DNA of 64,000 bases from a virus, in the IMG/VR virus record IMGVR_UViG_3300046368_000687, positions 1 to 64,000 of that record; one strand, given 5' to 3'. Each line of letters starts with the position of its first letter. Positions within the stretch are counted from its first letter, which is position 1. Shown in pieces: positions 28,501 through 37,300 of the stretch. The notes beneath the pieces are model-generated. The model saw nothing but the letters and a program-made list of their open reading frames with translations, did not search any database and was not told the DNA's origin. A program made the translations under genes and the position numbers.

Positions 28501-29920
28501 GGATGGTGTTGCACTATTTTCAACACATTCGCCTGTAACGGAACAAGAAATTAATCACCGTTGGTATGCTCATAGAAAAGAACATGATGTTATTATAAGT
28601 CAGCCAAAACCATTTCCAGTTTATAATATTGAAACTTATGATGATTATCTTAATGCATATGATACATCGCCCTCAGAGATGTTTTGGGCAACAACTCCAA
28701 ATATTAAAATTAATGAAGACTTTGATTTAAGTTTATATTTTAGTAGACACAACAGCTATGATAGAACAATAAATCATACGTTTATACATAGAGTAGACGA
28801 TAACGATTATCACAATGGATTATTCTTATGTACTAAACACGCTCCGTTAACTGAAAAGGAAATTGAACATAGATTAATTGCTCGTAGGAAAGAACACGAT
28901 GTTGTTGCTAGTGGTCCTGTGCAATACGAAAAGTTTGTTATTAATACATACAAAGATTATGAAAACGCAATAAAGAAATCTAAAACAGAAATGTTTTGGA
29001 TGATTCCACCAGAAGTAAATGTAAGTGATGATTTTAAATTTGATTTATATTTTACACATAATCAATGGTTTGAAAGAGAAACAAATCATGTGTTTTTAAA
29101 TGGCGATGCTAGAGACGGGATAAGTCTAATCAGTAAAACTAGTCCAGTTACACAGCGTGAAATAGATATGCGTTTCTTAACCAACAAAAAAGAATACAAT
29201 GTAGTTGCAAGTACACCTACACTTTATGATATTGTGTTTATTAGCAAAGATGAAGAACATGCAGATAATAATTATAAATTATTAACTGATAGATTTCCTC
29301 GTGCAAAACGTGTACATGGAGTAGAAGGTATTCATGCTGCACACATTGAAGCTGCAAAGTTGTGTAAAACTGATATGATTTGGATTGTTGATGCTGATGC
29401 CGAAATAGTAGAAAACTTTAACTTTGATTATTACGTGCCGGCATACGACCCTGATAGTAGAAAAACTGTACATGTATGGAAATCACAAAATCCAGTAAAC
29501 GGATTGATATACGGATACGGTGCTGTAAAATTACTTCCAAGAGAACTTACATTAAATATGGATACTAGCAAACCAGATATGACAACTAGTATTAGTCCAC
29601 TGTTTAAAACAATCAATCGTATTAGTAATATTACTAAATTTAATACAGATGAATTTAGTACATGGCGTAGTGCGTTTAGAGAATGTGTAAAACTTGCCTC
29701 AAGAGCAATCGATGGGCAGTTAGACGAAGAAACAGAATTTAGATTAAATGCATGGTGTACTAGAGGCAAAGATAAACAGTTTGGCAATGCGGCGATTAAC
29801 GGTGCTAATCACGGCAAAAAATACGGAGAATCTAATAGAGGCAAATTAGAAGCTCTAGTAAAAATTAATGACTTTAATTGGCTACGCAATGAATTTGATA
29901 AGTTCAAAAATAGTTTGTAA
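25505..29920 (+). CDS. 1471-aa protein of tandem degenerate glycosyltransferase-like repeats
   Basis: I do not recognise this protein as a named family. It has about 13 tandem copies of a 96-104-aa unit: a degenerate first copy (residues 50-120), eleven clear copies starting near residues 125, 221, 320, 418, 522, 626, 730, 833, 937, 1037 and 1141, and a last copy from about 1241. Each clear copy has (T)Y.(D)Y..A...S.TEMFW, then a YDRN..H.F segment, N/DG..L.SK, and T..EI.HR...KEH.. .AS. The last copy is the longest and has a full GT-A-like start with WIVDADAEI near 1293-1301, where a DXD motif sits; in copies 1-3 the same place reads (V/I)PDDV, and in most later copies no DXD-like pair is left. 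A helical tail follows from about 1350. No signal peptide or membrane segment is seen. The gene overlaps the upstream glycosyltransferase by 4 bases and, at its 3' end, the opposite-strand NUDIX gene by 39. Confidence 0.75.
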   Translation: MRAVDRFEQRSKTVYNGQDVLKNHFLHGYPKHYTDDTMDYSIVEQYKDHDYVWIIDKRIETLRTFPWHFKPTTLGEYKFPYVYKRSKRILSWEKVKLVPTKPYTDVFEEKHICAKYDVLAGKTSFDVFYGITYAEAQEKTTTDMFWLVPDDVEVSDFFKFTYMPDDWSQKYVHVFRNGDKENKDGIILAPKNYTPTDNELLHRFYAEKKEISILASRPKPFPAYSFSTYEEYTNAIDNLEVDMCWWIPDDVDINSEFEFMYIPHSNQYDRHINHVFLNGDSYDGVMLLSKYCRISEREFRHRFLGVKKEHEVVASLPKKFDTFVVNNYSDYKRAMKNSRTEMFWSVPDDVKLTNDLNLYFSHHDMYNRNITHVFKNNNTYDGVALCSKNIEITRKEIEHRFYSEKKEHNIIYSTPKTFDYFEIETYEDYLEAKENSTTDMFWMSSPQLRIYQKCLDEFYISHHNIIDRNQTHAFLHSCDDKICFNGVFLIPKKITLTENEILHRHPVNRKEHNTVFSIPAPYEYFQIDSYDEYLYALENSKTEMFWMSSRNINTSQFDFDFVFNHTDTYDRNINHAYLHKIDDNEYLFNGLFLCSKTCTLTQKEVEHRHLAKVKQHSTLGSTVIVYNKFVIDTYDDYLYALENSKTEMFWGVGSNLKDYDDFDFDLYFSHNNSYDRTSNHAFLNQGYENVDYNGYFLFSKHKTVTQKEIEHRHIVNAKEWDIVASSYGDYDICFVDTYDEYLKAMDESITELFWAVSRNINIDNYDFDLAFDHHNTYDRFQNHTFIHNAKGQQTRNGVFLLSKHKPITQKEIEHRHLVDAKHWDIEASQECIYNMFLVETYNDYLDAMENSDTEMFWGYSNNIDFSEFDESEYYFSHDNFYDRNINHTFVHLVGDFEYRNGMFLFSKHAPVTQKEIEHRHLVKAKHWDDIASFPVNYQKFVINNYNDYLAAMQNSKTEMFWAIPSDVEVDINFEFDLYFTHDNTYDRNITHIFKNGEHWDGVALFSTHSPVTEQEINHRWYAHRKEHDVIISQPKPFPVYNIETYDDYLNAYDTSPSEMFWATTPNIKINEDFDLSLYFSRHNSYDRTINHTFIHRVDDNDYHNGLFLCTKHAPLTEKEIEHRLIARRKEHDVVASGPVQYEKFVINTYKDYENAIKKSKTEMFWMIPPEVNVSDDFKFDLYFTHNQWFERETNHVFLNGDARDGISLISKTSPVTQREIDMRFLTNKKEYNVVASTPTLYDIVFISKDEEHADNNYKLLTDRFPRAKRVHGVEGIHAAHIEAAKLCKTDMIWIVDADAEIVENFNFDYYVPAYDPDSRKTVHVWKSQNPVNGLIYGYGAVKLLPRELTLNMDTSKPDMTTSISPLFKTINRISNITKFNTDEFSTWRSAFRECVKLASRAIDGQLDEETEFRLNAWCTRGKDKQFGNAAINGANHGKKYGESNRGKLEALVKINDFNWLRNEFDKFKNSL
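25877..29500 (+). repeat. Twelve-copy tandem protein repeat (TEMFW/EIEHR units)
   Basis: The unit is about 300 bp. Copies 5 to 9 are the most alike (for example YDDYLYALENSKTEMFW in copy 6, and nearly the same in copy 5), so the array probably grew from the middle. Copies at both ends are more diverged, and the last is the only one with a complete DXD site. A further strongly decayed copy can be traced before the array, around residues 50-120. Confidence 0.85.
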
Positions 29921-30316
29921 TTTTTGTTGGTTAGTTTTGCTACGAAGTGTATTTGCTAATCCGTTATGAAGCGGCTTGGGCCATTTGCTAAAAGTTGCCC
30001 AAGCATAGCCGTCGTGCTCATCATTTAATTTTGGAATAAATTCTTCTTTAATTACACACAAATATGTATGAAAATTAAAAGTATCGTCGTTACTAACAAA
30101 TGTTTCTAATGGAATAAGTTTTACAATATCAGGTACATCTCCAATTTCTTCAGAAATTTCTCTTTGTAAGCCTTCCCACGGTGTTTCTTCTTTTTCGTTT
30201 TTGCCACCAACTAACCCCCAAACGTTTTTATTCTTACTTTGTATTCTATGTAAGAATAAAAATCGATTAGTATCCAATGTATAGAATAGCGCACCGCTAC
30301 ATATAATCTTGCTCAT
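29882..30316 (-). CDS. NUDIX hydrolase
   Basis: This 144-aa protein has a complete Nudix box at residues 38-60: G38-x5-E44-x7-R52-E53-I-S-E56-E57-I-G59-D60, the Mg-binding loop-helix-loop that cleaves nucleoside diphosphates linked to another moiety. The preceding strand and WGLVGGK are typical of the family. The substrate is not predictable. Candidates are damaged dNTPs, capped RNA or sugar nucleotides, and the last would fit the glycan genes in this genome. It lies 8 bases after gp15 on the leftward strand and its 3' end overlaps the 1471-aa gene. Confidence 0.9.
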   Translation of the reverse strand: MSKIICSGALFYTLDTNRFLFLHRIQSKNKNVWGLVGGKNEKEETPWEGLQREISEEIGDVPDIVKLIPLETFVSNDDTFNFHTYLCVIKEEFIPKLNDEHDGYAWATFSKWPKPLHNGLANTLRSKTNQQKLQTIFELIKFIA

Positions 30317-30324
30317 ACATATAA

Positions 30325-31815
30325 TTATGCGTCAAGTAGTATTAGCCATGTACCATGTGAATATTCGCCTTCGTAGGCCTTAATCCAATCTGTGCCAGTC
30401 CATGTATAAATTACACCTGTTGCTAAATTCTTCTGATTAATACCGTTTGTACTGTCAGTTGAATCAATTACAGTTTGCCAAGCAGTGCCGTCCCACTCAA
30501 TAACATCGTTAGCGTTTGCTACAAAATCAGTTCCATCGTTGTTTTTCCAAGCATCAGGACCGTCATAGGTATAGTTATACGGTGTATCGCCAACACTACC
30601 GCCAACGTTTTCACTAGTGTTAATTGCTTCTAATAACAGTATTCTAAATCCGGCTACTTTATCGTCTGTTGGATTATAATTCTGTGGCTCAACAATTTTG
30701 TCAAAACTTGTATAACTATTACTATTACGTGCAGGACCTTCAACAACATCGCCAGTTGGTAGTGTGTCGCTATCCCACGTTATTGTTAATTGTGTTTCGT
30801 CCATAGGATTTAATGTAATTTGTCCTACAATAAAACTTCCTAATTCGGTTCTTAAACGTATTTGACTTAATCCAGCAGTATATGTTCCTGGATACGATTC
30901 GATAATAGTTTGCCAATTGGTTGTTCCAACTTCTCGTTTGTCAACAAGCCTTGCTATGTTGCCTGTAATGTATACTCCGTAGTTTTGATAAGTGGCAGAC
31001 AATGTTCCTCTTGAATTAATATTAGCTGTGATATCAGTTTTTGTTTCTGGATCACTATTTACAGTAGTCGTTTTAGTTAACGGAACTGGCGTATCAGCAT
31101 ATGCACTAAGTTCTGGTACTGTATCGCCTAAGTCAACAGTTCCTCGTGTTTCATCAAATATATTAGCAACAACTTGTGTAATAACACCAAGTTTTTTAAC
31201 TTTGGCTGGCGGTGATATAAAGATAGGTGTACTAAAACTTAATGTACCAACATCAATTTCGCTATCAACACCAATTGGCTGTGTTCTATTTGAAAAGCTA
31301 ATTTGTTCTAAATATACGCTAGTTAAACTAGTCCAATCAATGTAATTGTCGGTAGTTTGAATTTCAAGACTAGGATTAAACAATGATAATATCTGTTCCA
31401 TAATTTGGAGTTTTTGATCTGTATTGCTACTCCAAATATCAACATTAACACGTAGCATATATGGTGTAGGCATTATGCGTTCTACTGTATAATTTTTACC
31501 CTGTGTATTAAGGTATTCGTTGCCTGCTTCGTCATAAGCTCTTTCACGTATATTAACTTTTTCAACATATGTAGCATCTGCTAGACGCTCTCTATCTAGC
31601 TCCAATCCAGTAATATATACAGCCATACGTGGCACACTTGGCATTTTATTTTCACTGTTTTCTTTGATTATATTAGCAACTTGTCTTGTTAAATCGCCGT
31701 AACTTACTGGTATACTTCGTAATCCGCCGCTGCTATCTTGCCATTGAAAACCGCTACACAAACGTACTAGTTGTGTTATGTAACGTCTAATCTGTCCATC
31801 ATAAAAATGTTGCAT
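30325..31815 (-). CDS. 15: Tail sheath stabiliser/completion protein, gp15-like, with C-terminal extension
   Basis: The N-terminal 250 residues match T4-type gp15, which caps the sheath and tube and joins the tail to the neck. The pattern QHFYDGQIRRYITQ, then IPVSYGD, SVPRMAVYITGLELD(R), TPYMLRVNVDIWSSN and EQILSLFNPSLEI is characteristic. The protein is 496 aa against 272 in T4. The extra C-terminal part is beta-rich and includes two W-containing units (DVIEWDGTAWQTV and GVIYTWTGTDWIKA) like those in gp14, gp18 and the fibres. The start codon overlaps the gp14 stop by one base (TAATG). Confidence 0.85.
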   Translation of the reverse strand: MQHFYDGQIRRYITQLVRLCSGFQWQDSSGGLRSIPVSYGDLTRQVANIIKENSENKMPSVPRMAVYITGLELDRERLADATYVEKVNIRERAYDEAGNEYLNTQGKNYTVERIMPTPYMLRVNVDIWSSNTDQKLQIMEQILSLFNPSLEIQTTDNYIDWTSLTSVYLEQISFSNRTQPIGVDSEIDVGTLSFSTPIFISPPAKVKKLGVITQVVANIFDETRGTVDLGDTVPELSAYADTPVPLTKTTTVNSDPETKTDITANINSRGTLSATYQNYGVYITGNIARLVDKREVGTTNWQTIIESYPGTYTAGLSQIRLRTELGSFIVGQITLNPMDETQLTITWDSDTLPTGDVVEGPARNSNSYTSFDKIVEPQNYNPTDDKVAGFRILLLEAINTSENVGGSVGDTPYNYTYDGPDAWKNNDGTDFVANANDVIEWDGTAWQTVIDSTDSTNGINQKNLATGVIYTWTGTDWIKAYEGEYSHGTWLILLDA

Positions 31816-32972
31816 TAATTATCTGCCTTTGGTTTAAGTGCTTTAGATAAACTTTGTTTTTCTACAACAGTATCGCCACCAATTGTCGAGGTAGTCGAAT
31901 TGTTAACAAACCCTGTTTTAAGTGTTGAGCGTGTATCAGTATTACTTAGTGTCATTCTAACACCGTCTTCAACTTTAATCCATCGACTGTTATCATATCT
32001 AAATAGTCTGTTTGGCAGCATATCAGTTCGTAAAAAATAATCGCCTGTTTGCGCAGCATTAGGAAATTGAATTCCACTTCCAAACGATTCGCCATTTGGA
32101 GCAATATTATCACCTAGTAAATATCCTTGATATCCTTCTCTAGCAGGAGTTTGAGAAACTCTATCAGCTAGTAAGTCAGCTTGCGATGCATCAAGTTCAT
32201 TAGTATCAGTGGTAACCAATTCAGGTCGACCTTGATTGTCAACTTGTAATGTGTAAAGATTACTAGTATCGTACCCACTTTTTGCAGAATCTGCATCAGC
32301 TTGTGCAACCACTGCATTGTTAATTTGCATTTCGGTTTCAAATGTACTCAATACATCACGCAGTGTATTATTTGCATCATCACCTGCTGGTAAATCTAAT
32401 ATTTCGCTGAACTCTTGTCCGTCGTATATTTGCTTTAATTTAACTCTATAAAGATGCGGATACCATGTTTGACTAAATCCTTCGGCAGCCCGGTTTACAT
32501 CTTCAACTACATAATATCTTTTTAATGCTACACTATAATCATTTAATGCATATTCATCAATTAAATGTGGAAATTCAACAACATCTCCTGATAGTATTTT
32601 TCGACCTAGCGTTTTAACACTGCTATTAATATGTATTGTCATAAACAGTGTATCGTTTTGTAAAAATAGTCCAAATTGACTTAGATTAAAATCGGTATCT
32701 GATACATTATATATTGCTCTCATATTATAAACATCAGGATCATATTTACGATCTCTGTTTTCTAAGAATAACATGTCTTGTATGTTAGTTTCTTTTACTA
32801 CATCGTATTGTGGCTCAGATGCAGTTGCGTTTGCATCACTAGGATTTTCAGGACCAATGTATTTGTGAACATTTATATCTGTTCCGCCAATTGAAAATTG
32901 TTCATAGATAACTTTATCTAAGAATTCATAATCTTTTGTTTTATTTGGTCTATATAAAGATAAACGTGGCAT
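31815..32972 (-). CDS. 14: Neck protein, gp14-like
   Basis: This 385-aa protein begins MPRLSLYRPNK and has the order of segments found in gp14-type neck proteins: an N-terminal helix, LFLENRDRKYDPDVY, FNLSQFGLFLQ, then GDVVEFPHLIDEY and YYVVEDVNRAAEGFSQTWYP. Its identity is supported by the coupled downstream gp15 and the adjacent gp13. It is longer than T4 gp14 (256 aa); the extra C-terminal part contains a GDYFLRTDMLPNRLFRYDNSRW unit of the W-type repeat. A late element on this strand puts the predicted start site exactly on the ATG. The neighbour order fits, but sequence similarity by eye is modest. Confidence 0.68.
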   Translation of the reverse strand: MPRLSLYRPNKTKDYEFLDKVIYEQFSIGGTDINVHKYIGPENPSDANATASEPQYDVVKETNIQDMLFLENRDRKYDPDVYNMRAIYNVSDTDFNLSQFGLFLQNDTLFMTIHINSSVKTLGRKILSGDVVEFPHLIDEYALNDYSVALKRYYVVEDVNRAAEGFSQTWYPHLYRVKLKQIYDGQEFSEILDLPAGDDANNTLRDVLSTFETEMQINNAVVAQADADSAKSGYDTSNLYTLQVDNQGRPELVTTDTNELDASQADLLADRVSQTPAREGYQGYLLGDNIAPNGESFGSGIQFPNAAQTGDYFLRTDMLPNRLFRYDNSRWIKVEDGVRMTLSNTDTRSTLKTGFVNNSTTSTIGGDTVVEKQSLSKALKPKADN

Positions 32973-32977
32973 ATGTA

Positions 32978-32985
32978 TATTTATG
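32978..32985 (-). promoter_or_regulatory. Leftward late promoter element (CATAAATA)
   Basis: On the minus strand CATAAATA is followed by TACAT and then the gp14 ATG. With T4 geometry the +1 base is 32972, the A of the start codon, so this would give a leaderless mRNA for gp14-gp15. Confidence 0.68.
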
Positions 32986-32990
32986 GCATT

Positions 32991-32998
32991 GATAAATA
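32991..32998 (+). promoter_or_regulatory. Rightward late promoter element (GATAAATA)
   Basis: GATAAATA gives a predicted start near 33004 and an 11-base leader with GGAG before the gp13 ATG. It lies five bases from the leftward element, making a compact divergent late promoter pair. Confidence 0.72.
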
Positions 32999-33014
32999 CT
33001 AGTGGAGATTATCA

Positions 33015-33776
33015 ATGGCCGATTTAGTAACACAAAAACAAGAAGTATTTGATTATGTAAATGCATTCCTTGGTGGTGGCATGGTAGACGTAGAACTCGA
33101 CCCAATTCATTACGAAGCAGCACTTACAAAATCATTATCAAAATACAGACAACGAACTGAGCATAGTGTTGAAGAAAGCTATGTAACTCTTAAGTTAGTA
33201 CAAGATCAAAATGAGTATGTACTTCCGCAGGAAATTGAAGAAGTTCGTCAAATATACAGACGCAGTGTTGGATCACGCACAGGTGGCGGAGATGGCGGAA
33301 GTTTGTTTGAACCGTTCAATCTTGCATATACAAACACATACTTACTAGCAGCTAGTGGCGTTGGCGGTTTAGCATCTTATGAATTGTTTGCTCAACGTCA
33401 AGAATTAGTAGGTAGAATGTTTGGATCGTTTATTGAATTTACATGGAATTCTACTACAAAAGCATTAACTATCTTACAACGTCCAAGAACAAGTGTTGAA
33501 GAAGTTTTGATGTTTTGTTATAACTTTAGACCTGATAGTCAACTACTTGAAGATTATAGAGCAAAGCAATGGATTAAAGATTATACACTTGCAAGTTGCA
33601 AATATATGTTAGGTGAAGCAAGAGAAAAGTTTGCTACTATTGCTGGACCGCAAGGTGGAACTAGTTTAAATGGTGCAAGTCTTAAAGCAGAAGCTCAAGC
33701 TGAAATGGAAAAGTTAGAAGCAGAAGCTGCATTGGCTGTAGCAGGCGGCACAGGATACGGATTTGTTATTGGGTAA
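33015..33776 (+). CDS. 13: Neck protein, gp13-like
   Basis: This 253-aa protein resembles T4-type gp13, which with gp14 forms the neck after head packaging. Typical segments are VDVELDPIHYEAALTKSLSK with YRQRT, the EYVLPQEIEEVRQIYRR stretch, FEPFNLAYTNTYL, and a C-terminal RAKQWIKDYTLASCKYMLGE helix. Its place next to gp14 and gp15 fits. It overlaps the opposite-strand kinase by 11 bases at its 3' end. A late promoter lies just upstream. Confidence 0.86.
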   Translation: MADLVTQKQEVFDYVNAFLGGGMVDVELDPIHYEAALTKSLSKYRQRTEHSVEESYVTLKLVQDQNEYVLPQEIEEVRQIYRRSVGSRTGGGDGGSLFEPFNLAYTNTYLLAASGVGGLASYELFAQRQELVGRMFGSFIEFTWNSTTKALTILQRPRTSVEEVLMFCYNFRPDSQLLEDYRAKQWIKDYTLASCKYMLGEAREKFATIAGPQGGTSLNGASLKAEAQAEMEKLEAEAALAVAGGTGYGFVIG

Positions 33777-34266
33777 TGTATTTCATTAGCTGTCTAGTAT
33801 TAAACCAAAGATCGTCTAAATTACCATTATTGTCAATAGTATAATCTGCCATCCACTGTTCGAGGCTCATACTATCTTTTGATTCGGGCATTAAGAATTT
33901 GCTACGATCAACCCAAATAGCATAATCAAATACTCCTGTATTTTTCATTGCAAAAAATTCACGCTTATTTCGTAGCCCGCAGTAGATGTCATATTCGGCA
34001 AACATTTCTCTGCCTAGTGCAGCACCGTCTTTTACATTATAATCACAAATAGCATCGTACCATTCTTTGCGATGGTTGTGTCTATCTGCATAGCACTCTT
34101 CTTCGTTATTGTAATTGTACTTGTTTTTTAGGTCATCATAAATGAATAATTTTGAACAAAACTGACTACTACTTTCAAACGTATAACCAAACTCATCACG
34201 AAGTATTTCGCACACAGTATCTTTGCCGTGTCTTCCGTGACCTATTACTAATAACTTTTTCTTCAT
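33766..34266 (-). CDS. Deoxynucleoside monophosphate kinase-like P-loop protein
   Basis: This 166-aa protein begins with a P-loop variant at residues 9-17 (GHGRHGKDT) that is typical of phage dNMP-kinase-like enzymes related to T4 gene 1. Further family-like segments are SSSQFCSKL, ECYADRHNHRKEWYDAI, YDIYCGLRNKREF, IWVDRSKFL and the IDNNG stretch. It would phosphorylate dNMPs for phage DNA synthesis. It is the only nucleotide-metabolism gene in the late region, runs opposite to its neighbours, and has its own sigma70-type promoter, so early expression is likely. Confidence 0.8.
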   Translation of the reverse strand: MKKKLLVIGHGRHGKDTVCEILRDEFGYTFESSSQFCSKLFIYDDLKNKYNYNNEEECYADRHNHRKEWYDAICDYNVKDGAALGREMFAEYDIYCGLRNKREFFAMKNTGVFDYAIWVDRSKFLMPESKDSMSLEQWMADYTIDNNGNLDDLWFNTRQLMKYITQ

Positions 34267-34272
34267 AGTGTT

Positions 34273-34300
34273 ATATTAACACAATTAGCAATTTTGTCAA
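34273..34300 (-). promoter_or_regulatory. Leftward sigma70-type promoter for the kinase
   Basis: On the minus strand TTGACA is followed after 16 bases by TAATAT, and after 19 by TATAAC, a few bases before the kinase ATG. The -35 is consensus. Which -10 is used cannot be decided, but either gives a leader of under about 10 bases. Confidence 0.5.
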
Positions 34301-34350
34301 CCATTAAACTCCTAGATAACGGCTAAAAACCGGTGTTTTACAAGGGTATG

Positions 34351-34358
34351 GATAAATA
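34351..34358 (+). promoter_or_regulatory. T4-type late promoter element (GATAAATA)
   Basis: GATAAATA before gp18 gives a predicted start near 34364 and a 31-base leader with GAGGAG upstream of the ATG at 34395. Confidence 0.75.
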
Positions 34359-34394
34359 TTGTTAGCAACAAAAATACCCATGAGGAGACATAGA

Positions 34395-37300
34395 ATGGCA
34401 TTAACATCACCAGGTGTACAGGTTAGCGTTATTGACGAGAGTTTTTACACTCCGGCAGAACCAGGCACAACACCTTTAATTTTCATTGCTACAAAGCAAA
34501 ATAAAAAGAATCCAGGCGGCACTGGTATTGCACCAGGTACAACAAAAGCAAACGCAGGTAAAGTATATTTGATGAGTTCACAACGTGAATTGTCAGAAAC
34601 TTTTGGCGATGCATTGTTTTATTCAGATGCAAGTAATAATATGATTCACGCAGGTGAACAAAACGAATACGGATTACAAGCAGCATATAGTTATCTTGGC
34701 GTAGCTAATCGAGCATATGTTGTAAGAGCCGATGCAGACCTTAGCGAACTAACAGGCAGTGCAACCGAAGTTGCTGGAGATCCTGCTGATGGTTCTTGGT
34801 GGTTTGACACAGACGATACAAGCTACGGCATTTTTGAATGGAACGGCGAAGCTGCTAGTGTTACTAACGGACAAAGTTTTGTAAACAAAGTTCCAACAGT
34901 AATTACTGACACTTCAAAAGTTGTTAATTATGCTGGATCAGATTTTACTCCAAAAACTAGCGTAGGCGCAGTAGGCGATTATGCTATTGTTGCTGTAACA
35001 AATACAAATCGCCTATGGTATAAAAATTCAACAGGTGCATGGGTAGAAGTAGGTTCTAATGCTTGGATTGCAAGTTGGGCATTTGTTTCAGGTACAGCAG
35101 GTTCAACACCTAGTGGAACAGGTAACATTGTATTTACAATCGACGGAACACCAACAACAGTTACAACTACAGGTACAACATTAAACCAAGTAGTAAGCGA
35201 TATTAATGGCGATGCTGGTGCCCAAGGCGAAGGCATTAGTGCTACCGCAACAGGTAACAAACTAAACTTGTTTTATAACGGTTCAGCAGGCTCACAAAGT
35301 GTTGTACTAAGTGAAACAGCTAGTGTGCTAACCGATTTTGGAATTACACCAGGCACATTTAGAGCACCAGAACATACTATTGCTGCACACACAAGCGTAC
35401 CAGAATGGAAAAGTAGAGATACAACACCACGTCCAACAGGAAGTGTCTGGCTAAAATCAACTAATCCAAACCTAGGCGCAGCGTACAGTGTAAAACAGTA
35501 TAGTGCATCATCAGATAGTTGGACAACAGTTTCAGCACCATTACACGCAACTAATCACGCAGCAATTGCATCAATTGATACAACTGGCGGCGGAGCAAAT
35601 ATTGCTGCTGGTGCAGTATATGCAAGAACAAACGTAGCCGAAGATACTCGTCCGCGTGGTTCAGTACAACTTATGGTAAGACAAGCAACAGGCGCAACTA
35701 GTATTACAAGTGCTGCAATTACAGCAAGTACATATACAGCAGCATCGCATGATTTTACAATTAGTGAATCGATTACTGGTAGTGCAACTATGTCAACACC
35801 AGTAACTATTACATTTACTGCAACAGCAGCAACTACAGATGCTGATGTAATGGCAGGCGCAATTAACGGCGCTGGATTAACAAATGTAAGTGCTACAGTA
35901 AATAGTAAAAATCAATTAGTTATGTCACACGCAAATGGCGGTGAGATCCGTTTAGTTGAAGGTACAAATACTCCACTAGATAATATCTTTACACCGTTTG
36001 TATCAACTAATCCAGCTTCGACTGCAAATTTCTATTTTAGACCAGGTACTGATGTAAGTACAAGTCCAAAAGAGTTTATGGCATCGAATTGGAACGTACT
36101 AACATACACAGCAAAAGCAACTGCTCCAACTGCAACACCAGCAACTGGTGCGCTATGGTATAGTAGTGTAGTTGACGAAGTTGACATTATGATTCACAAT
36201 GGTACAACATGGGTTGGCTATAATAACTTTGATCACCAAGGTGACGGAAACGTTGGCGCAAGTAGTGTACTAGACGAAAACGGTCCAATTGTATCAGCAG
36301 CAGCTCCAACAAAACAGAGCGATAATGCAACATTAATTCAAAATGGAGACATTTGGATTAGTACAGCAGATTTAGAAAATTATCCACAAGTATACAAATA
36401 CAACGGTGATACTTCTAAATGGGTACTGCTAGACAACACTGATCAAACAACTGAAGCAGGTGTACTATTTGCTGATGCTCGTTATAACACAACTGGTGCA
36501 AATAGTGCTACAGCAGGAGCCATTTCAGAAATGGTTACTAGCGACTTCTTAGATCCAGACGCTCCAGATCCAGCATTATATCCAAAAGGTATGATTTTAT
36601 GGAACACACGTAGAAGCGGCTTTAATGTTAAACGTTACGAGCGTGACTGGATTGATACTACAGCACTTAACGGTAGACAAAGTGACGCTTCAATGAGCGG
36701 TTACTATGCCAATCGTTGGGTAACTGAGTCTGCAAACAACGTAGACGGCAGTGGCGCATTTGGACGTAAAGCACAACGTAAAGTTATTATTCAAGCTCTA
36801 CAAGCAGCAGTTAACAATAATGACGATATACGTGATGACGAATCAAGAGTGTTTAACTTAATTGCATCACCTGGTTATCCAGAACTAATTGGAGAAATGA
36901 ATACTCTAAACAATGACAGAGGTTTAACTGCATTTGTTGTTGGAGACTCACCATTTAGATTAGCGTCTAAAACAACTGATTTACAAAACTGGGCAAGCAA
37001 TGCTAACCTAGCAGTTGAAGACAACGATAACGGTCTAGTAAGTAGAGATGAATACTTAGGTGTTTATTATCCAAGTGGATTTACAAGTGACAATGCAGGT
37101 AACAATGTTGTTGTTCCAAGTTCGCACATGGCACTACGCACTATTGCATTAAATGACCAAGTTGCTTATCCATGGTTTGCACCAGCAGGTACAAGACGTG
37201 GTAGCGTAACTAACGCAACAGCAAGTGGATTTGTTAATGCAGAAGGTGAATTCCAGAGTATTGCACTTAACGAAGGACAGCGTGATACGTTGTATTCAAA

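Noticed and set aside
25877-29500. CRISPR-like or DNA-level tandem repeat in the 1471-aa gene
   Set aside because: The period of about 300 bases is coding and diverged at the DNA level, with the frame kept; there are no short direct repeats with unique spacers.
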